A program made the position numbers and the translations under genes. Source: Eukaryota sp. TZLM1-RC (taxonomy: Eukaryota; Metamonada: BaSk clade). From it: 64,000 nucleotides of DNA. The notes beneath the pieces are model-generated. The model had not been told where the DNA came from. It made no database searches and worked only from the letters and a program-made list of their open reading frames with translations. Below, one piece after another: positions 11,512 through 22,292 of this stretch (its first letter is position 1; each line of letters starts with the position of its first letter). Location: assembly GCA_040285825.1 (NCBI GenBank), contig JAUPSS010000011.1, positions 186,001-250,000 on the forward strand, read 5' to 3'.

Positions 11512-11943
11512 ATGTTCGGAAAAGTGACAAAAAGAGTCCACAAATTTTGGAAATTTCCAATGACCGATTTTAGTAGTGCCTACCGTGAAGACATTAAACC
11601 TCATACTGGTGGTTACTTACAAGTCTACGAGAAGCTTTCTCCTTCATTGAGAGCTTATGTGCGTCGAAATGCAGTAGAAAACTGGTTTGTTGGAATTACA
11701 TCCAATGGCAAGGAAGGCTTACGTGCTCGATGGAATGGTAAGTACAAGAAGCGTGATTTTCACAAAATAATATGGCTCTACTCAACTGGAAGCCAGGATT
11801 TCGCAAGAAGACTAGAAACAAAACTTGTACAGGGTTTTGAACACTACACTACCATTGATAACGAACGAGGTGGTGGTGGAGGGAACAACTCAAGAAAGCC
11901 ACCTTATGTCGTTTACTGTGCTTATAAATCAAAGCAAAAGTAA
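11512..11943 (+). CDS. Small GIY-YIG-like domain protein
   Basis: A 143-residue protein. From about residue 58 it follows the pattern of a GIY-YIG nuclease-like fold: NWFVGITSNG (the YIG-like strand, Phe for Tyr), then RARW (the position of the family arginine), KIIWLYSTGS, a helix with ARRLETKLVQGF carrying a conserved-type glutamate, and a final NERGGGGGNN ... PPYVVYCAY segment. Stand-alone proteins of this shape occur in several protists; their role is unknown to me. Whether it cuts DNA cannot be told, because the first GIY motif is not obvious. It has an ATG start and no introns, and a codon pattern like its neighbours. Confidence 0.55.
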   Translation: MFGKVTKRVHKFWKFPMTDFSSAYREDIKPHTGGYLQVYEKLSPSLRAYVRRNAVENWFVGITSNGKEGLRARWNGKYKKRDFHKIIWLYSTGSQDFARRLETKLVQGFEHYTTIDNERGGGGGNNSRKPPYVVYCAYKSKQK

Positions 11944-12194
11944 GTCATGTCTTTAAACACTGCTCATCAAACTCTTGTGGGCCTCTTCCAACTTTAGATA
12001 TACCTGTTCTACCACCTGTAAACACAACAATCATCATATCAAGCTTAGCAAGGTGATATCCCTCAAATTTAAATGTAGGAACCAAGAGTTAGCAAAGTGA
12101 ATCACATTGAATCCAGGAAAGAGTGGAAGTCATCAGATTGAAAATTAAACAAAAACTGATTTTTGAGTTATTAAAAGAATAAAAAGACTAAATT

Positions 12195-14102
12195 TTATTG
12201 ATCAAGGGGAAACAAATCCTTCATAACCTTGGGAAAACCAGCGAGAACATTAGAATTGGCAAAAGAATGTGGTGGAGAAAGATCTGAAAGAGAACCAATT
12301 CCATCATTTCCAACAAGTGGTGGGAGATTGAGCAAGTCCAAAATTTGTTGGACTTCTTCAGAATCCTTGTCTTTGAGAAACTGAGTGAGATCCTGAAATC
12401 TATTGTTCAACTTGGAAATTTCGGTCTCCAACAATTTCTTTTCTTTTGACTGACGTTGATTATTCTTGACTTTTTTTGACTTGTTCTTACTCTTATTATT
12501 ATTCTTCTTTTTTGGTTCACGAGATGATTCTGATGTTGGCATCAATACTGTGGTCTTTTGTGATTCATCCAAGTCTTCTAGCCTTTTAGGCCGTTCAATA
12601 TCATCTACTGTAGGGACAGAAGTTGGCAATTCTGGTGGTTTGAAGTCAGTTTGCAAGGCAGAAAACAGATCCAACTTCATAGGTTGATCATTTTTTGATC
12701 GAAGATTGAGCGGATGTGGTCCAAAGGAAGTGAACTCCTCGCACTGATCAACCATTTGTCTTTCTTCACGCTCAGGTTCGATGGTAAAAGAGTCCATTAG
12801 ACCAGGAGGTCCCATCCATGAACCAAAGTGCAGTTGTGTGGTTGTAGCTGAAATTGGGGAATCAGGTTCCTCTGTTGATTTCAAAAGCGATAGTCCCGCA
12901 TCACTTGAATCCAAGGGAGTTGTATCTTGAACACAGGATAGAGATGAAGAAAAGTCAAAGAGATCAGAATCTATTGAAGCAAATAGTGAATCTTGTGCTG
13001 GCTTTGATGAACACCAACTATCGCTTGTGCACTCCTCCTCTTCCCTCTCCTCTGCATGCTCTTCCTCCTCCACAGTGACGTTGCTGATGTCCTCATTAGG
13101 AGGCTGTAGTACTGTTTGTTCAGCGTCAATGACGGGAGTTGATGTGAATTCAGGGTTTCCCTCAGTTAAATGTAAAGACTGCGGATGTCTTGCAAGGTAT
13201 TCTACAATGTCGTCGTGTATAGGCCAATCCGTAATTTCATCTGGGACTGTTCCACTGGCCCTAATGTCCCGACCCAGTGTGTAGGGAGGAGGAAAAACTG
13301 AAGGCCATGATGTGAGTTTCTCAAAATTAGGTATTGGTGTTATTTGAGAATCTTGTGGAATCTGTGTGAAAATTGAATCAAATGTTGGACGAATTGCATT
13401 ATAAAACGGTGAATTTGGTGTGTGATTCATTTCTTCTTTTTTGAACGAAACATCTTGTGGTGCTATTGAATGGAGATAAAGACAAGATGGAGCTGAACAT
13501 GGTAAGCCCCGGAGGAAAAAAGAACAATATTTCGTTGTACCAAACGATGCTTTAAGATTGTAACCTTCAAAATCAAGACCATCTAAAGCATAGACGGTCA
13601 ATGCAGCAGCATGTTGTGTTTCGAATGTGAGGTAAGCTGAAACTGTGGGACCTACTGGGGTATCGACTATACGACTAATATTGACCATAATCTTTTTAAG
13701 AGCACCATACTGACCCAGGTATTCAAATTTAAAAAGTATATTTTCATTGGCAATAAAGCAAGGTAGCCCAACTAAATAAACTAAATTCTTTGTAACAACT
13801 CGCATTTGACCAAGGTTTGGAGGAATCTTTTGAGGCAAGGGTTTAGGGGGCCGCGGTGGTTCTCGCTGGACTGTTTTGAATGGTTCTGTGGATTGTGAGG
13901 AAGAGACCGTGATGAGGTTCTCCTCCAGAGGGTGCCGACAGGCTGGGCACAGAGGATGTGGACCTTCCGAGATGCGTTTGCGACAAAAACCGCAGATTTG
14001 ATAACCACAGTTACAGGACGTCGAAAGATCTATTGAGTCTAGAGGTGTTATGCAGAGAGGACATGTTCTGTTTCCGTGTTCGTCGTAGTAAAGAGATGAC
14101 AT
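12195..14102 (-). CDS. CNOT4: CNOT4/Not4-like RING-RRM E3 ubiquitin ligase
   Basis: A 635-residue subunit or partner of the CCR4-NOT deadenylase, a RING-type ubiquitin ligase acting in mRNA decay and ribosome quality control. The C4C4 RING has cysteines at 14, 17, 30, 32, 37, 40, 52 and 55, including the hallmark CGYQICGFC. An RRM follows at about 98-175 (KNLVYLVGLP, TVSAYLTFE), then TTKYCSFFLRGLPC with a C3H-type finger ending CLYLH. The rest is low-complexity with a Lys/Asn-rich basic stretch and a short coiled-coil near the C-terminus. I chose the ATG at 14102 because it lies just before the RING and the longer frame has no earlier ATG. It is divergent from the PI3K gene. Confidence 0.9.
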   Translation of the reverse strand: MSSLYYDEHGNRTCPLCITPLDSIDLSTSCNCGYQICGFCRKRISEGPHPLCPACRHPLEENLITVSSSQSTEPFKTVQREPPRPPKPLPQKIPPNLGQMRVVTKNLVYLVGLPCFIANENILFKFEYLGQYGALKKIMVNISRIVDTPVGPTVSAYLTFETQHAAALTVYALDGLDFEGYNLKASFGTTKYCSFFLRGLPCSAPSCLYLHSIAPQDVSFKKEEMNHTPNSPFYNAIRPTFDSIFTQIPQDSQITPIPNFEKLTSWPSVFPPPYTLGRDIRASGTVPDEITDWPIHDDIVEYLARHPQSLHLTEGNPEFTSTPVIDAEQTVLQPPNEDISNVTVEEEEHAEEREEEECTSDSWCSSKPAQDSLFASIDSDLFDFSSSLSCVQDTTPLDSSDAGLSLLKSTEEPDSPISATTTQLHFGSWMGPPGLMDSFTIEPEREERQMVDQCEEFTSFGPHPLNLRSKNDQPMKLDLFSALQTDFKPPELPTSVPTVDDIERPKRLEDLDESQKTTVLMPTSESSREPKKKNNNKSKNKSKKVKNNQRQSKEKKLLETEISKLNNRFQDLTQFLKDKDSEEVQQILDLLNLPPLVGNDGIGSLSDLSPPHSFANSNVLAGFPKVMKDLFPLDQ

Positions 14103-14207
14103 TAGTGAAGTCTCCCAGTTCAAGAATTAAGTTGGGGGAAATTGAGACAGATTACCTATTCTTGTAGCGACTATTCTTTTGGTTTCGGTTCCTCAACACA
14201 ATCCTCA
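14103..14207. promoter_or_regulatory. Short divergent intergenic region (probable shared promoter)
   Basis: Only 105 bp separate the two divergent start codons of the CNOT4-like and PI3K-like genes, so both promoters and 5' leaders must fit here or overlap. No core promoter motif was recognised. Confidence 0.4.
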
Positions 14208-17200
14208 ATGTCAAACCAAAGCGAGTCTCTTATTCGATGGATCAACAGCCTTGACCCTTCTCTTTCTGTTTCTGACATCCAGGAAGACCTCCGAGATGGA
14301 TATGTTCTTGCACAGATCATAGACATCATCAAACCTGGATTAATCTCATTTCGCTCTCTTCAACGTCCTTCCCCTGGTCGTCAACTCAACCGTTTCGCTC
14401 TTCTTGGCAACTGCAACTACGTCCTTGATAAACTCTCTGAGATCGGTGTTAGCTTGGTCAACATTCACGCCTCGAATCTGGCAGAAGGCGATACCAAACT
14501 TTTATATTCCCTGCTTACCCAACTTCAACGCAAACTTCTAATCTCCACTCACTTTGCAACATCCTCCAATGTCCCAAATGACGTCTCAGACAGCCAGATC
14601 CTTGCTCTGAGCAACCCAGTTGTTGCTGAGGTAGGAGGCGTAGAGGTAAACTCCATAAGAAGTGAAGAGGTGAAGAGTGGAAGGTACCTGGTTTGGTTGT
14701 TGACCGCTGTTTTTGGACAATCGGAAGTGATTGGTCTTTGTTGTTCAAGTGAAAGTCTTTGTGTTTCTGACCTAGTCTCAAAATGTCAGAGTTTGCTTGA
14801 AAGTAGTGTTTACGTCACTGAAAGAGATATTTTGAATGGCAATTCGAAAACAATTGGACCATTAATAATGGCAATTTTAGCAAAGAGAAAGGTCACTAAT
14901 AAGCAGGAAGAGATCACTGACAAGCAAGAAGAGATCACTGACAAGCAAGAAGAGATCACTAATAAGCAAGAAGAGATCATGACACCTGTCACTTTTGAAA
15001 TCAAAGCCGAGGAACCATCACTTGTCTCAACCATTAAGTCCAATCTCTCTTTATTTGAATCAGATCATGATTCATCAACGGACAACGAGGAAGATGACGA
15101 CGAAGAAGAAGAAAGCTTCATTGATAGCACCGTTGAAGAATCTATTGATAGTGGTCTTGCTGATTCTGATAGTCAATCGGATTCTGATAGTCAATTGGAT
15201 TCTGATAGTGATTTCGCCCTGTTTGAAGAGGAAGTGGTTGTGGAGACTCCAATTGTTGAAGATGAATTTTGTGAAACAACGAATTGGGAAAATGAAATGG
15301 CTCTTTTGCTAGGAGTTTCTGATGTTTCTGAGTTTATAACCGTTCAAAAGGAAGGTGGTCATCAATCAGAAAGTGATCTGATTGCTGATCCTGATTATGA
15401 GCTTTTGGATCACGTTATTACTCACTCATCTCTTGATCTATCCGCTCAGAAGTCAAAAGAAGTCACCCAACATCCTTTGGAAATGGAGGGACCACCACTT
15501 CCCGATAATTATCACGAATTTAGCCAGCATTTGTCTGATTTACTAATTGTCAGAGCTTTTTTACCTAATAATGTCAAGCAAACTGTGCGAGTTAAACATG
15601 ACCAGACAGTTCAATCATTATTGGATCAATTATGGGTCAAATTTAGAAAGACAAATCCTGACTATGACATCACCGAACGTGATTTTGCTATTAAAATTAG
15701 TGGAAAATCCGAGTTTTTCGTTGGAAATTCGCCCTTATTCCATTATTCATCTGTTTTTGATGTTTTATTGGAAAAACCTTCCATTTTAGATATTTCATTT
15801 ATGCCCATTGAGGATTTTAATGGATGGTTTTCCTTTTTTAATACGAATAATAGGTCAGAAAACGATCACAACGACGTTTTGACACGTGTTGCTGACGTGT
15901 CACTTCCCAAAGAACTTTCCTTGTCTGATAGTTACAATCATCGTGATGTTTCTGCTCCATTTACGGTCAAAATTCATGGAATTTCAAACATTTTCCCCAC
16001 CACATCACGTTTACTCAGTCAATTGAACAAACTTAAAGGCACGGATGATTTATTCAGGAGCAATTTGTACATTTTGGGTAGCTGCAGTGTTGTGTTTGGG
16101 GATAAAGTGATTTCAAAACCAAAAACCACACTTTTATCCATGCTTACATGTCAAAATGTGTTTTTTGAAGATACAGAAATTGAATTAAGTAAGGAAGTCT
16201 CACAAATTCCTAATGGTTCTCGACTAGTTTTGAACTTTTTTGCTCTAACCAAACCCCCAGGTGATGATGTCAGCAATAACGTGACTGCTGACGATAATGA
16301 CATATCAGAAGATCAAAAATACAGCTCAACGCCTCTTTTTGACCTTGTTTCAGCTGTTGTTAACTCAGTTCAACCCGTACCCACAAGATCTTTTGTGTAC
16401 AAGCAAAAGAAACATGCACCACCTCCTTTTGCGCCAAGAATCATCAAACATGGCGGAATTTCTCTCTGTCCTGTAGTTGCATTGTCTCTACCTCTGTTTG
16501 ATTCGTCAAACAAACTGGTGTCCGGTATCAATCAATTTGATTTATGGACTGATTGCGTGGCAGATCACGTGAAAGCTTCCTTTCCTGCTCCAAATGTTGT
16601 TTTTCATTCAGGTGAATTTCTTACCTCTCCTAAAGTTGAGCTTGAATTTCCAGAGTTTGAGAAGGAAATTCTTGCTGGGAAACATTACACAAATAATTTA
16701 GTTTCCAACCTTTTGTTTCCATTTTCCAATCAAAATGACAATCAAATCAGTAATCAAACTGTCAATCAAGAAGATGACCAAGAACCAAGTGAAGAAGAAC
16801 GAAATATTTTGGACTTTTACATGCTGAATCCTTTGAAAAAGGGCAATGAAAACGAAATTGAATTGCTATTTAAATACAAGAATACTAAGTTTATTCGAAA
16901 ATATTCGTCATTTTTGCCGAAAATTCTGTCAAATCTCAACTACTCATCTCACTCAGAGTACGATTTTGCGACCAGTCTTCTGAAGTTAGCTCAAAATGAC
17001 CCTAATTTTGACCTTGATTGTTTTGATTTGATTGGATTATTATCACCTTCATCACCCAGTCCGGAACATAGGTCATTAATAGCAAGAATCTTGTTGACCC
17101 ATTCAAATGACCCATTATTAGTAGATATTATGCTGCAGTTGTGTGCTGTTCTAAAGTACGAAGCTCACCATTTCAATTTGCTGGCAATTGGGTTGCTTTT

Positions 17201-18431
17201 AAGAGCATTGAAATCTCCATTTTTCTTTGGCCATTATTTCTTTTGGTTTTTGAAAGCAGAGTTGCATGATTTAAAAGTTCGTAAAAGATTTGGTTGCTAT
17301 TTGTATCTATTTCTCAAACATTGTACCCCTGAAACAAGGTATTTCTTGAGAAAACAAGCTTTCGTTGTAAATTCTCTAATGTCAATAGCTGATTCTGTCA
17401 GAGCGACTCCAAAACCTGAACGTTTGACCGTGTTGAGAGAGTCGCTTGAAGAAATTCAGGCTTCAAACAAGTGGCCACAAAACTTTGCCCTACCCCTCAA
17501 CCCCAAACTTGAGTTATGTAAGATCAGAACGGAGAAATGCAAGGTTATGGATACCAAGAAGTGTCCACTTTGGCTAACCTTTATCAATGCTGACGAATAT
17601 GATTCAGAAGTTTCTATTATTTTCAAAAAAGAAGATGACATGAGACAGGACGTCTTGGTTTTGCAAGTTTTTAACCTTTTCGACCGTGTGTGGAGGTCAC
17701 ACGGGTTATTTTTAGAAATGTCTATTTATAGGGCAATCAGTTGTGGCAAGTTTGTTGGAATGGTTGAAGTTGTGAAGGATTCAATGACGACTGCCCAAAT
17801 TTCAACAAAATATTCTAAAAATAGAATGAAATTTAACCAGGCTTTTGATAAGTATGTCATTGATCGCTTTTTGAAAAAGAAGAACCCTACCCCAGAATCT
17901 CTTTCCAAAGCTGTTTCTAACTTTTCAAAGTCCTTGGCTGCGTACTGCGTCGCCACCTTTGTGTTGGGTATAGGAGATCGCCATTCAGATAACGTTATGA
18001 TTTCCAAGCTAGGAAGGCTATTCCATATTGATTTTGGGCATATCTTGGGTAATTACAAGTACTTCAAAGGCATTCCACGGGAAAAGGCACCTTTTGTCTT
18101 CACTCCTGATTTTGCATATGCATTGGGCTATTACAATAAAAAGAGAAAGCAATCAGATCCTAATCATTTTAATCAATTTGTGGATTACTCTATTGCCGCT
18201 CTCAAGGTTCTTCGTCAGAATGCCAAGATTCCAATCAATGCTCTTTCTCTTATGATACACTCTGGTCTTCCTGAACTTATGTCGAGTCTTGATGTGGAAT
18301 GGGTAATGGGTTCTTTGATGCTGGATTCCACCGAAGATGTGGTAGAAGAACGATTTGAAAAGTTGATTCATGAGAGTTTGAATGCTCTCTCTACCTTGCT
18401 GAACAATGCAGTCCATCTGATGGCGCATTGA
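14208..18431 (+). CDS. Class I-type PI 3-kinase with N-terminal calponin-homology domain
   Basis: A 1407-residue lipid kinase predicted to phosphorylate the 3-position of phosphoinositides at membranes. Order of regions: a CH domain (about 7-110: LIRWINSL, DLRDGYVLAQII, NIHASNLAEGDTKLLYSLL), a possible second, weaker CH-like segment (about 150-245), four near-identical heptapeptides (TxKQEEI), a long acidic Asp/Ser/Glu stretch (about 290-340), a Ras-binding-like domain (about 450-535), a C2 domain (about 580-680), a helical PIK domain (about 890-1080) and the kinase domain. Kinase motifs: DDMRQD, catalytic loop GIGDRHSDN at 1254-1262 and DFG at 1275-1277. RBD plus C2 plus helical order is class I. 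The CH fusion is unusual. The real ATG is 14208; upstream codons in frame lack ATG. Confidence 0.9.
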   Translation: MSNQSESLIRWINSLDPSLSVSDIQEDLRDGYVLAQIIDIIKPGLISFRSLQRPSPGRQLNRFALLGNCNYVLDKLSEIGVSLVNIHASNLAEGDTKLLYSLLTQLQRKLLISTHFATSSNVPNDVSDSQILALSNPVVAEVGGVEVNSIRSEEVKSGRYLVWLLTAVFGQSEVIGLCCSSESLCVSDLVSKCQSLLESSVYVTERDILNGNSKTIGPLIMAILAKRKVTNKQEEITDKQEEITDKQEEITNKQEEIMTPVTFEIKAEEPSLVSTIKSNLSLFESDHDSSTDNEEDDDEEEESFIDSTVEESIDSGLADSDSQSDSDSQLDSDSDFALFEEEVVVETPIVEDEFCETTNWENEMALLLGVSDVSEFITVQKEGGHQSESDLIADPDYELLDHVITHSSLDLSAQKSKEVTQHPLEMEGPPLPDNYHEFSQHLSDLLIVRAFLPNNVKQTVRVKHDQTVQSLLDQLWVKFRKTNPDYDITERDFAIKISGKSEFFVGNSPLFHYSSVFDVLLEKPSILDISFMPIEDFNGWFSFFNTNNRSENDHNDVLTRVADVSLPKELSLSDSYNHRDVSAPFTVKIHGISNIFPTTSRLLSQLNKLKGTDDLFRSNLYILGSCSVVFGDKVISKPKTTLLSMLTCQNVFFEDTEIELSKEVSQIPNGSRLVLNFFALTKPPGDDVSNNVTADDNDISEDQKYSSTPLFDLVSAVVNSVQPVPTRSFVYKQKKHAPPPFAPRIIKHGGISLCPVVALSLPLFDSSNKLVSGINQFDLWTDCVADHVKASFPAPNVVFHSGEFLTSPKVELEFPEFEKEILAGKHYTNNLVSNLLFPFSNQNDNQISNQTVNQEDDQEPSEEERNILDFYMLNPLKKGNENEIELLFKYKNTKFIRKYSSFLPKILSNLNYSSHSEYDFATSLLKLAQNDPNFDLDCFDLIGLLSPSSPSPEHRSLIARILLTHSNDPLLVDIMLQLCAVLKYEAHHFNLLAIGLLLRALKSPFFFGHYFFWFLKAELHDLKVRKRFGCYLYLFLKHCTPETRYFLRKQAFVVNSLMSIADSVRATPKPERLTVLRESLEEIQASNKWPQNFALPLNPKLELCKIRTEKCKVMDTKKCPLWLTFINADEYDSEVSIIFKKEDDMRQDVLVLQVFNLFDRVWRSHGLFLEMSIYRAISCGKFVGMVEVVKDSMTTAQISTKYSKNRMKFNQAFDKYVIDRFLKKKNPTPESLSKAVSNFSKSLAAYCVATFVLGIGDRHSDNVMISKLGRLFHIDFGHILGNYKYFKGIPREKAPFVFTPDFAYALGYYNKKRKQSDPNHFNQFVDYSIAALKVLRQNAKIPINALSLMIHSGLPELMSSLDVEWVMGSLMLDSTEDVVEERFEKLIHESLNALSTLLNNAVHLMAH
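14895..14978 (+). repeat. Four 21-bp coding repeats in the PI3K gene
   Basis: Four tandem 21-nt units encode near-identical heptapeptides around KQEEIT, a charged linker likely to form helix. Units differ by only one or two bases, so they expanded recently. Confidence 0.85.
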
Positions 18432-20629
18432 GTTTGTTTTATTTTACTGTTTTATTATTTATTTGTATTTATTTGTATATTATGTTTTTTCCAATAAATT
18501 TCAAGATCTTTTTCTTTATTTGGGCTGGCAGTTGATTCAAACAGGAACATTGAGTAACATTGAGTTGTTGATATTTGAACTTAAACAAGACTGAGAAGGC
18601 GGCACGAGATGAATTCTTATTTCATTTTGTGGTCTCTACCCCGGAAAGTGCTAAACCATCATTCATTTATCGTTCTGAAACTATGATATTGTTTATTTTT
18701 AACAAGCTCGTACAGAATGAATTTCTGAATCGTTTCACTGAAGAATGTTCATCGTTTTGTCCATTATCTATCAATTATTTGCAATTAATTAGTGATCTCG
18801 ATGTTGCAATTAATGAAGGTGCATCATAAAGTGGTGTCTATGTTTTCCTGACACTCTGTTCAATTGATTCCTCCCAGAAATTTGATCAATTTAAGGTATT
18901 GTGTAAAACAGCTTCAACAAACACTTACAGTAATTTTTGAAGGCTTGGACTATAAAATACGAGTTTACGAGCACAGTGGATGATTATGAAAATACTGTTT
19001 TTTGTTCAATTGATCAAGCACCTTGAAATTGTGGTTTGTTTCTGGATAACCATTGTTTTCTTTGCTCTCTCTTATCGCCTATTTTTATTGATAATTTTCC
19101 ACATGGTTTATGTTGCAGATAGACACAGTCCGTGATTAGTTCTATTGTAAGTGTAAAGTGAAAAAAATTGAATCATTTGTTAGAACCTTTGTTTACTAAT
19201 TAGAGAAATGATTATAACAAAAAAATTTTTTGGTGTTAGGTGCGGAGATGTGTTGGTTTAGTCCCTTGATGATTATTATTATTGATGTCAGATCCAGAGG
19301 TGTTGTAACTTTAATCAAATGAATGTACACTATCTTGAAATTCAGTTTCAAGTATAAATGTTCAGGCAAAATCATCAAGTATGGTGAAAAAAATCTATGA
19401 TTTTTGGTCTTATTGAATTCCAACACTTATCAAAATAAACTCATAACGAATGGGACTTTATTCAATGAACCAAGATTTCCTCTGCAAAATTCTGATCTGT
19501 TTGTTTTCTCGCTTTTGTTCCTCTTATTTGATTAGAGAACCGAGGTAATCTATTAATTATGGCAAATTAAACTTGTGAGCACCTCAAAAAGTAATTAAAG
19601 GCTTGCATTAACTAATTGTGAACCAATTTTAGGTAATGATTCCAAAAATTTGCTGCGTTCACTGATGGTCTTCCATTTATAGAAAATGGAAAAAGCATTA
19701 GTAGCAACTTCCGCACTTCAACCAGCATTAGCTTCGATAGCTTTTCTCATATTTCAATGATTTCCATCGACTATGTGGTCAAGTCCTTCTTTGAGTCAAA
19801 TTGTCATTTGCAACATTAAAATATCAACAATAACTTCAAAGTTATCAATCCAATCACAGTATATATCACCTTTATCATTATAACCAAACTTCTTTAATGA
19901 CAATGTTTCTCTAAGCAAAGGCTCTTTAATACATGAGATTCTTGCATTTCGTGCCATATTAAAAACAGTGTCTCTGACAGCATCATTTAATGAAGAACAA
20001 TAAGTTATCAATTTGGAACAAATTCAGGTTTTATTTAACGGAAGGCGGGCAAAGGAATATACAGACGTAATCTCAATTTTGTTACAAAAGCTTCATTATT
20101 AATTCATCAATAATTTGAATACCAACTCACACACCTAATACCTTCTTTGTTCTTTTGCTTTCTCCATATTTGGAACCTTGGGTAGAACTGCTTTATCTCT
20201 TCAACACAATTGGGCTACAATATTTTATTCAACAACAAATATGAAAACATAAAATACACAATTAAAACTCCACATTGGGCTACAATTGTTGAAAAAAGAA
20301 CAAAAAATAATAATTTTTAGCTGCACTTTCTTGCAAAATAGTATTGTATTTTCTATTTCTATGGGAATGCATAGCCTCTTTCTGGCTCGTTTTTATCACT
20401 AGGAAGCCATTATGAGAGGAACGCTGTTGGTAAGTTTTGAATCCTTGTTGTGGAGTTTAAGTGATTCAGAACAAAATTTTATTGAACTACAACACTTGAT
20501 AAAATTAAACAATGACAATGCCTTTATATATATTCACGGATGGTAGACTTTGTTGTGGACAAGGAAAAGAAGATATTCAGTGTTTGAAAATATTCATTTT
20601 GAAAAAAGTTTGGTAAATCAGTCAATGTC
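18432..20629. other. 2.2-kb spacer with retrotransposon remnant
   Basis: Contains a decayed retrotransposon fragment (19430-20060) and an 84-codon open frame without ATG start (18575-18829, plus strand) whose translation looks protein-like but matches nothing I know. No other gene is supported. Confidence 0.45.
19430..20060 (-). mobile_element. Degenerate 3' fragment of the main retrotransposon family
   Basis: On the minus strand this matches the 3' portion of the elements at 31196-34195 and 61014-62897: the SSLNDAVRDTVFNMA segment, the restriction-like endonuclease region and the conserved 3' terminus ending near 19440. It carries internal deletions and several stops, so it is an old, inactive copy. 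Confidence 0.75.
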
Positions 20630-21460
20630 ATGATACCTAGTATTCAACTTCCTTCTTGGGTGTTATCAGATGTGCTTCTTGTTATTAGTGAATCTACCTT
20701 TGAACGTTGTAAACTAGTGTCTAGACGTTTTGAGAATGAATGTTTATCCATTATTGAAGCTCGCCACTGTCGACATCTTGAGACAGAGAAGTTGACACTG
20801 CATTTACAACAAAAACAACCTCTGAGCCAAGTACAAGATAGGTTGAAGGAGGGTAAGTTCAACAACTTGTCAGGTATTCTACTTTCTGATGTGGATAAGG
20901 ACCTCGGTTGCTTAGAATCCCTGACTTCACTGTCTGCCTATTGGCAGGGCCGTGGTCCTCGAAAGGCCATAAAGAACCTTTTGAATTTGAAACGGCTTAC
21001 CGATATTACTATTAGACAGTTTGCAGGACCTCCTGGTGACAACGAAACCGCCCCACTACTTCCTCTCTACATTGATTCGGCGAAGTTGTTCTTCTCTGAT
21101 TTTGAGTTTACCTTACGTCGAATTCCCCCTTACATTAGGTTTCTGGAGCTTGAAGGTTTTTGTGGGGGTTTGGATTTTAAATTTGTTTTATATACAGTCA
21201 AAAAGGCCAAGTATCTGAAGAAGCTCTCTATTTCATGCATGGATGTTTCATTTACCGGCACAGAAGCTTCTGCTTTTGCAGGGTTTGAATCAGACTTAAA
21301 CCTCACCATTACTGATACTGAATGTATTGATTGTGGGAGCTACATTGGAAGTTCTGATTACTATACTTGCAGTCATGAAGCATTGCTGAACAATTGGTTT
21401 CCAAACCTTGAAATTTATCTAGATGATTATCCATATGCTGATGAATGTGATTCTTATTGA
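20630..21460 (+). CDS. F-box-like protein with repeat-type C-terminal region
   Basis: A 276-residue protein. The first about 45 residues (LPSWVLSDVLLVISESTFERCKLVSRRFE) fit an F-box: a leading LP, then hydrophobic spacing and a C-x-x-V-S-R-R-F core. The remainder has recurring leucine-rich segments (SLTSLSAYW, NLKRLTDITI, RFLELEGF, YLKKLSISCMDV) consistent with irregular leucine-rich repeats that would bind a substrate for an SCF ubiquitin ligase. The C-terminus is acidic. ATG start, single exon, preceded by a long AT-rich spacer. The F-box call rests on pattern only. Confidence 0.5.
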   Translation: MIPSIQLPSWVLSDVLLVISESTFERCKLVSRRFENECLSIIEARHCRHLETEKLTLHLQQKQPLSQVQDRLKEGKFNNLSGILLSDVDKDLGCLESLTSLSAYWQGRGPRKAIKNLLNLKRLTDITIRQFAGPPGDNETAPLLPLYIDSAKLFFSDFEFTLRRIPPYIRFLELEGFCGGLDFKFVLYTVKKAKYLKKLSISCMDVSFTGTEASAFAGFESDLNLTITDTECIDCGSYIGSSDYYTCSHEALLNNWFPNLEIYLDDYPYADECDSY

Positions 21461-22292
21461 AGAAAATAATAAACTACACTAAATAGACCACTACTAAAAA
21501 CTAAATTAATCACTACTCCAAATTTAATCATCTTTTCTATCTTTTAAAAATTGACTTTAAACCATGTACAATCTGTTACTATGAATAGTAACAGAGTTTT
21601 CATTTTTTGAAAAGAAACTTCATTTCTGAACAGCATTAATTAAATCTCATTTTTTCCGAAGTATTAATTAATAAATTATTGTTCACTTAAATTTTGACAC
21701 TCTCAAGGCCATTGTAGACGAGATTTTTAGTTCCTAAGAACCAAACTATGTAATGTGTGTTTAATATTTTTATTTAAATACAACTTAATCATGATTATCA
21801 TCATCTAAAATACCCTTGGTCCATCAATTTCCGGCGTCATTATTTCTTCTTTGAATCAAACATTTCGTAGTTAAGAATTACATAATTATTAATTTAATGT
21901 TGGGCAATGTTGCTTGAAGGGAAGTGTCCCAAATCCTAAACAGTCCTTTCAATATGCTAAATGCCGTTTGAATTTAGTCAAAATGAAACAATATGAATAA
22001 AAATTTAAATGTTTAAACTGTTCAAAAACGACAAACATTAGACACTAAATGACCTAAATTTCAAGATTTATAATACAGCAAACAAAAATCGCAAAAATTA
22101 ACGGAAATTTGGTATAAAATCCCGCTAAAATTAGGGGAACTCCACTAGACAAAAAATAAAAACAAATTAAATAAAAAAGCCGAGTAAACTAGAAATAAAA
22201 GAAAAGAAAACCCAATTTCTTGTTCATTCATCTTGTTACCATTGACAAATTGAACCACCAATTGTTCCATAAAGAGAAGGAAAACATCAAAT
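21461..22292. other. Spacer between convergent genes
   Basis: About 830 bp of very AT-rich sequence between the 3' ends of the F-box-like and CEP164-like genes. No gene, repeat or RNA seen. Confidence 0.5.

Noticed and set aside
18575-18829. 84-codon plus-strand ORF after the PI3K gene
   Set aside because: Opens at TTG, has no recognisable domain and lies in repeat-bearing spacer; kept only as a note.
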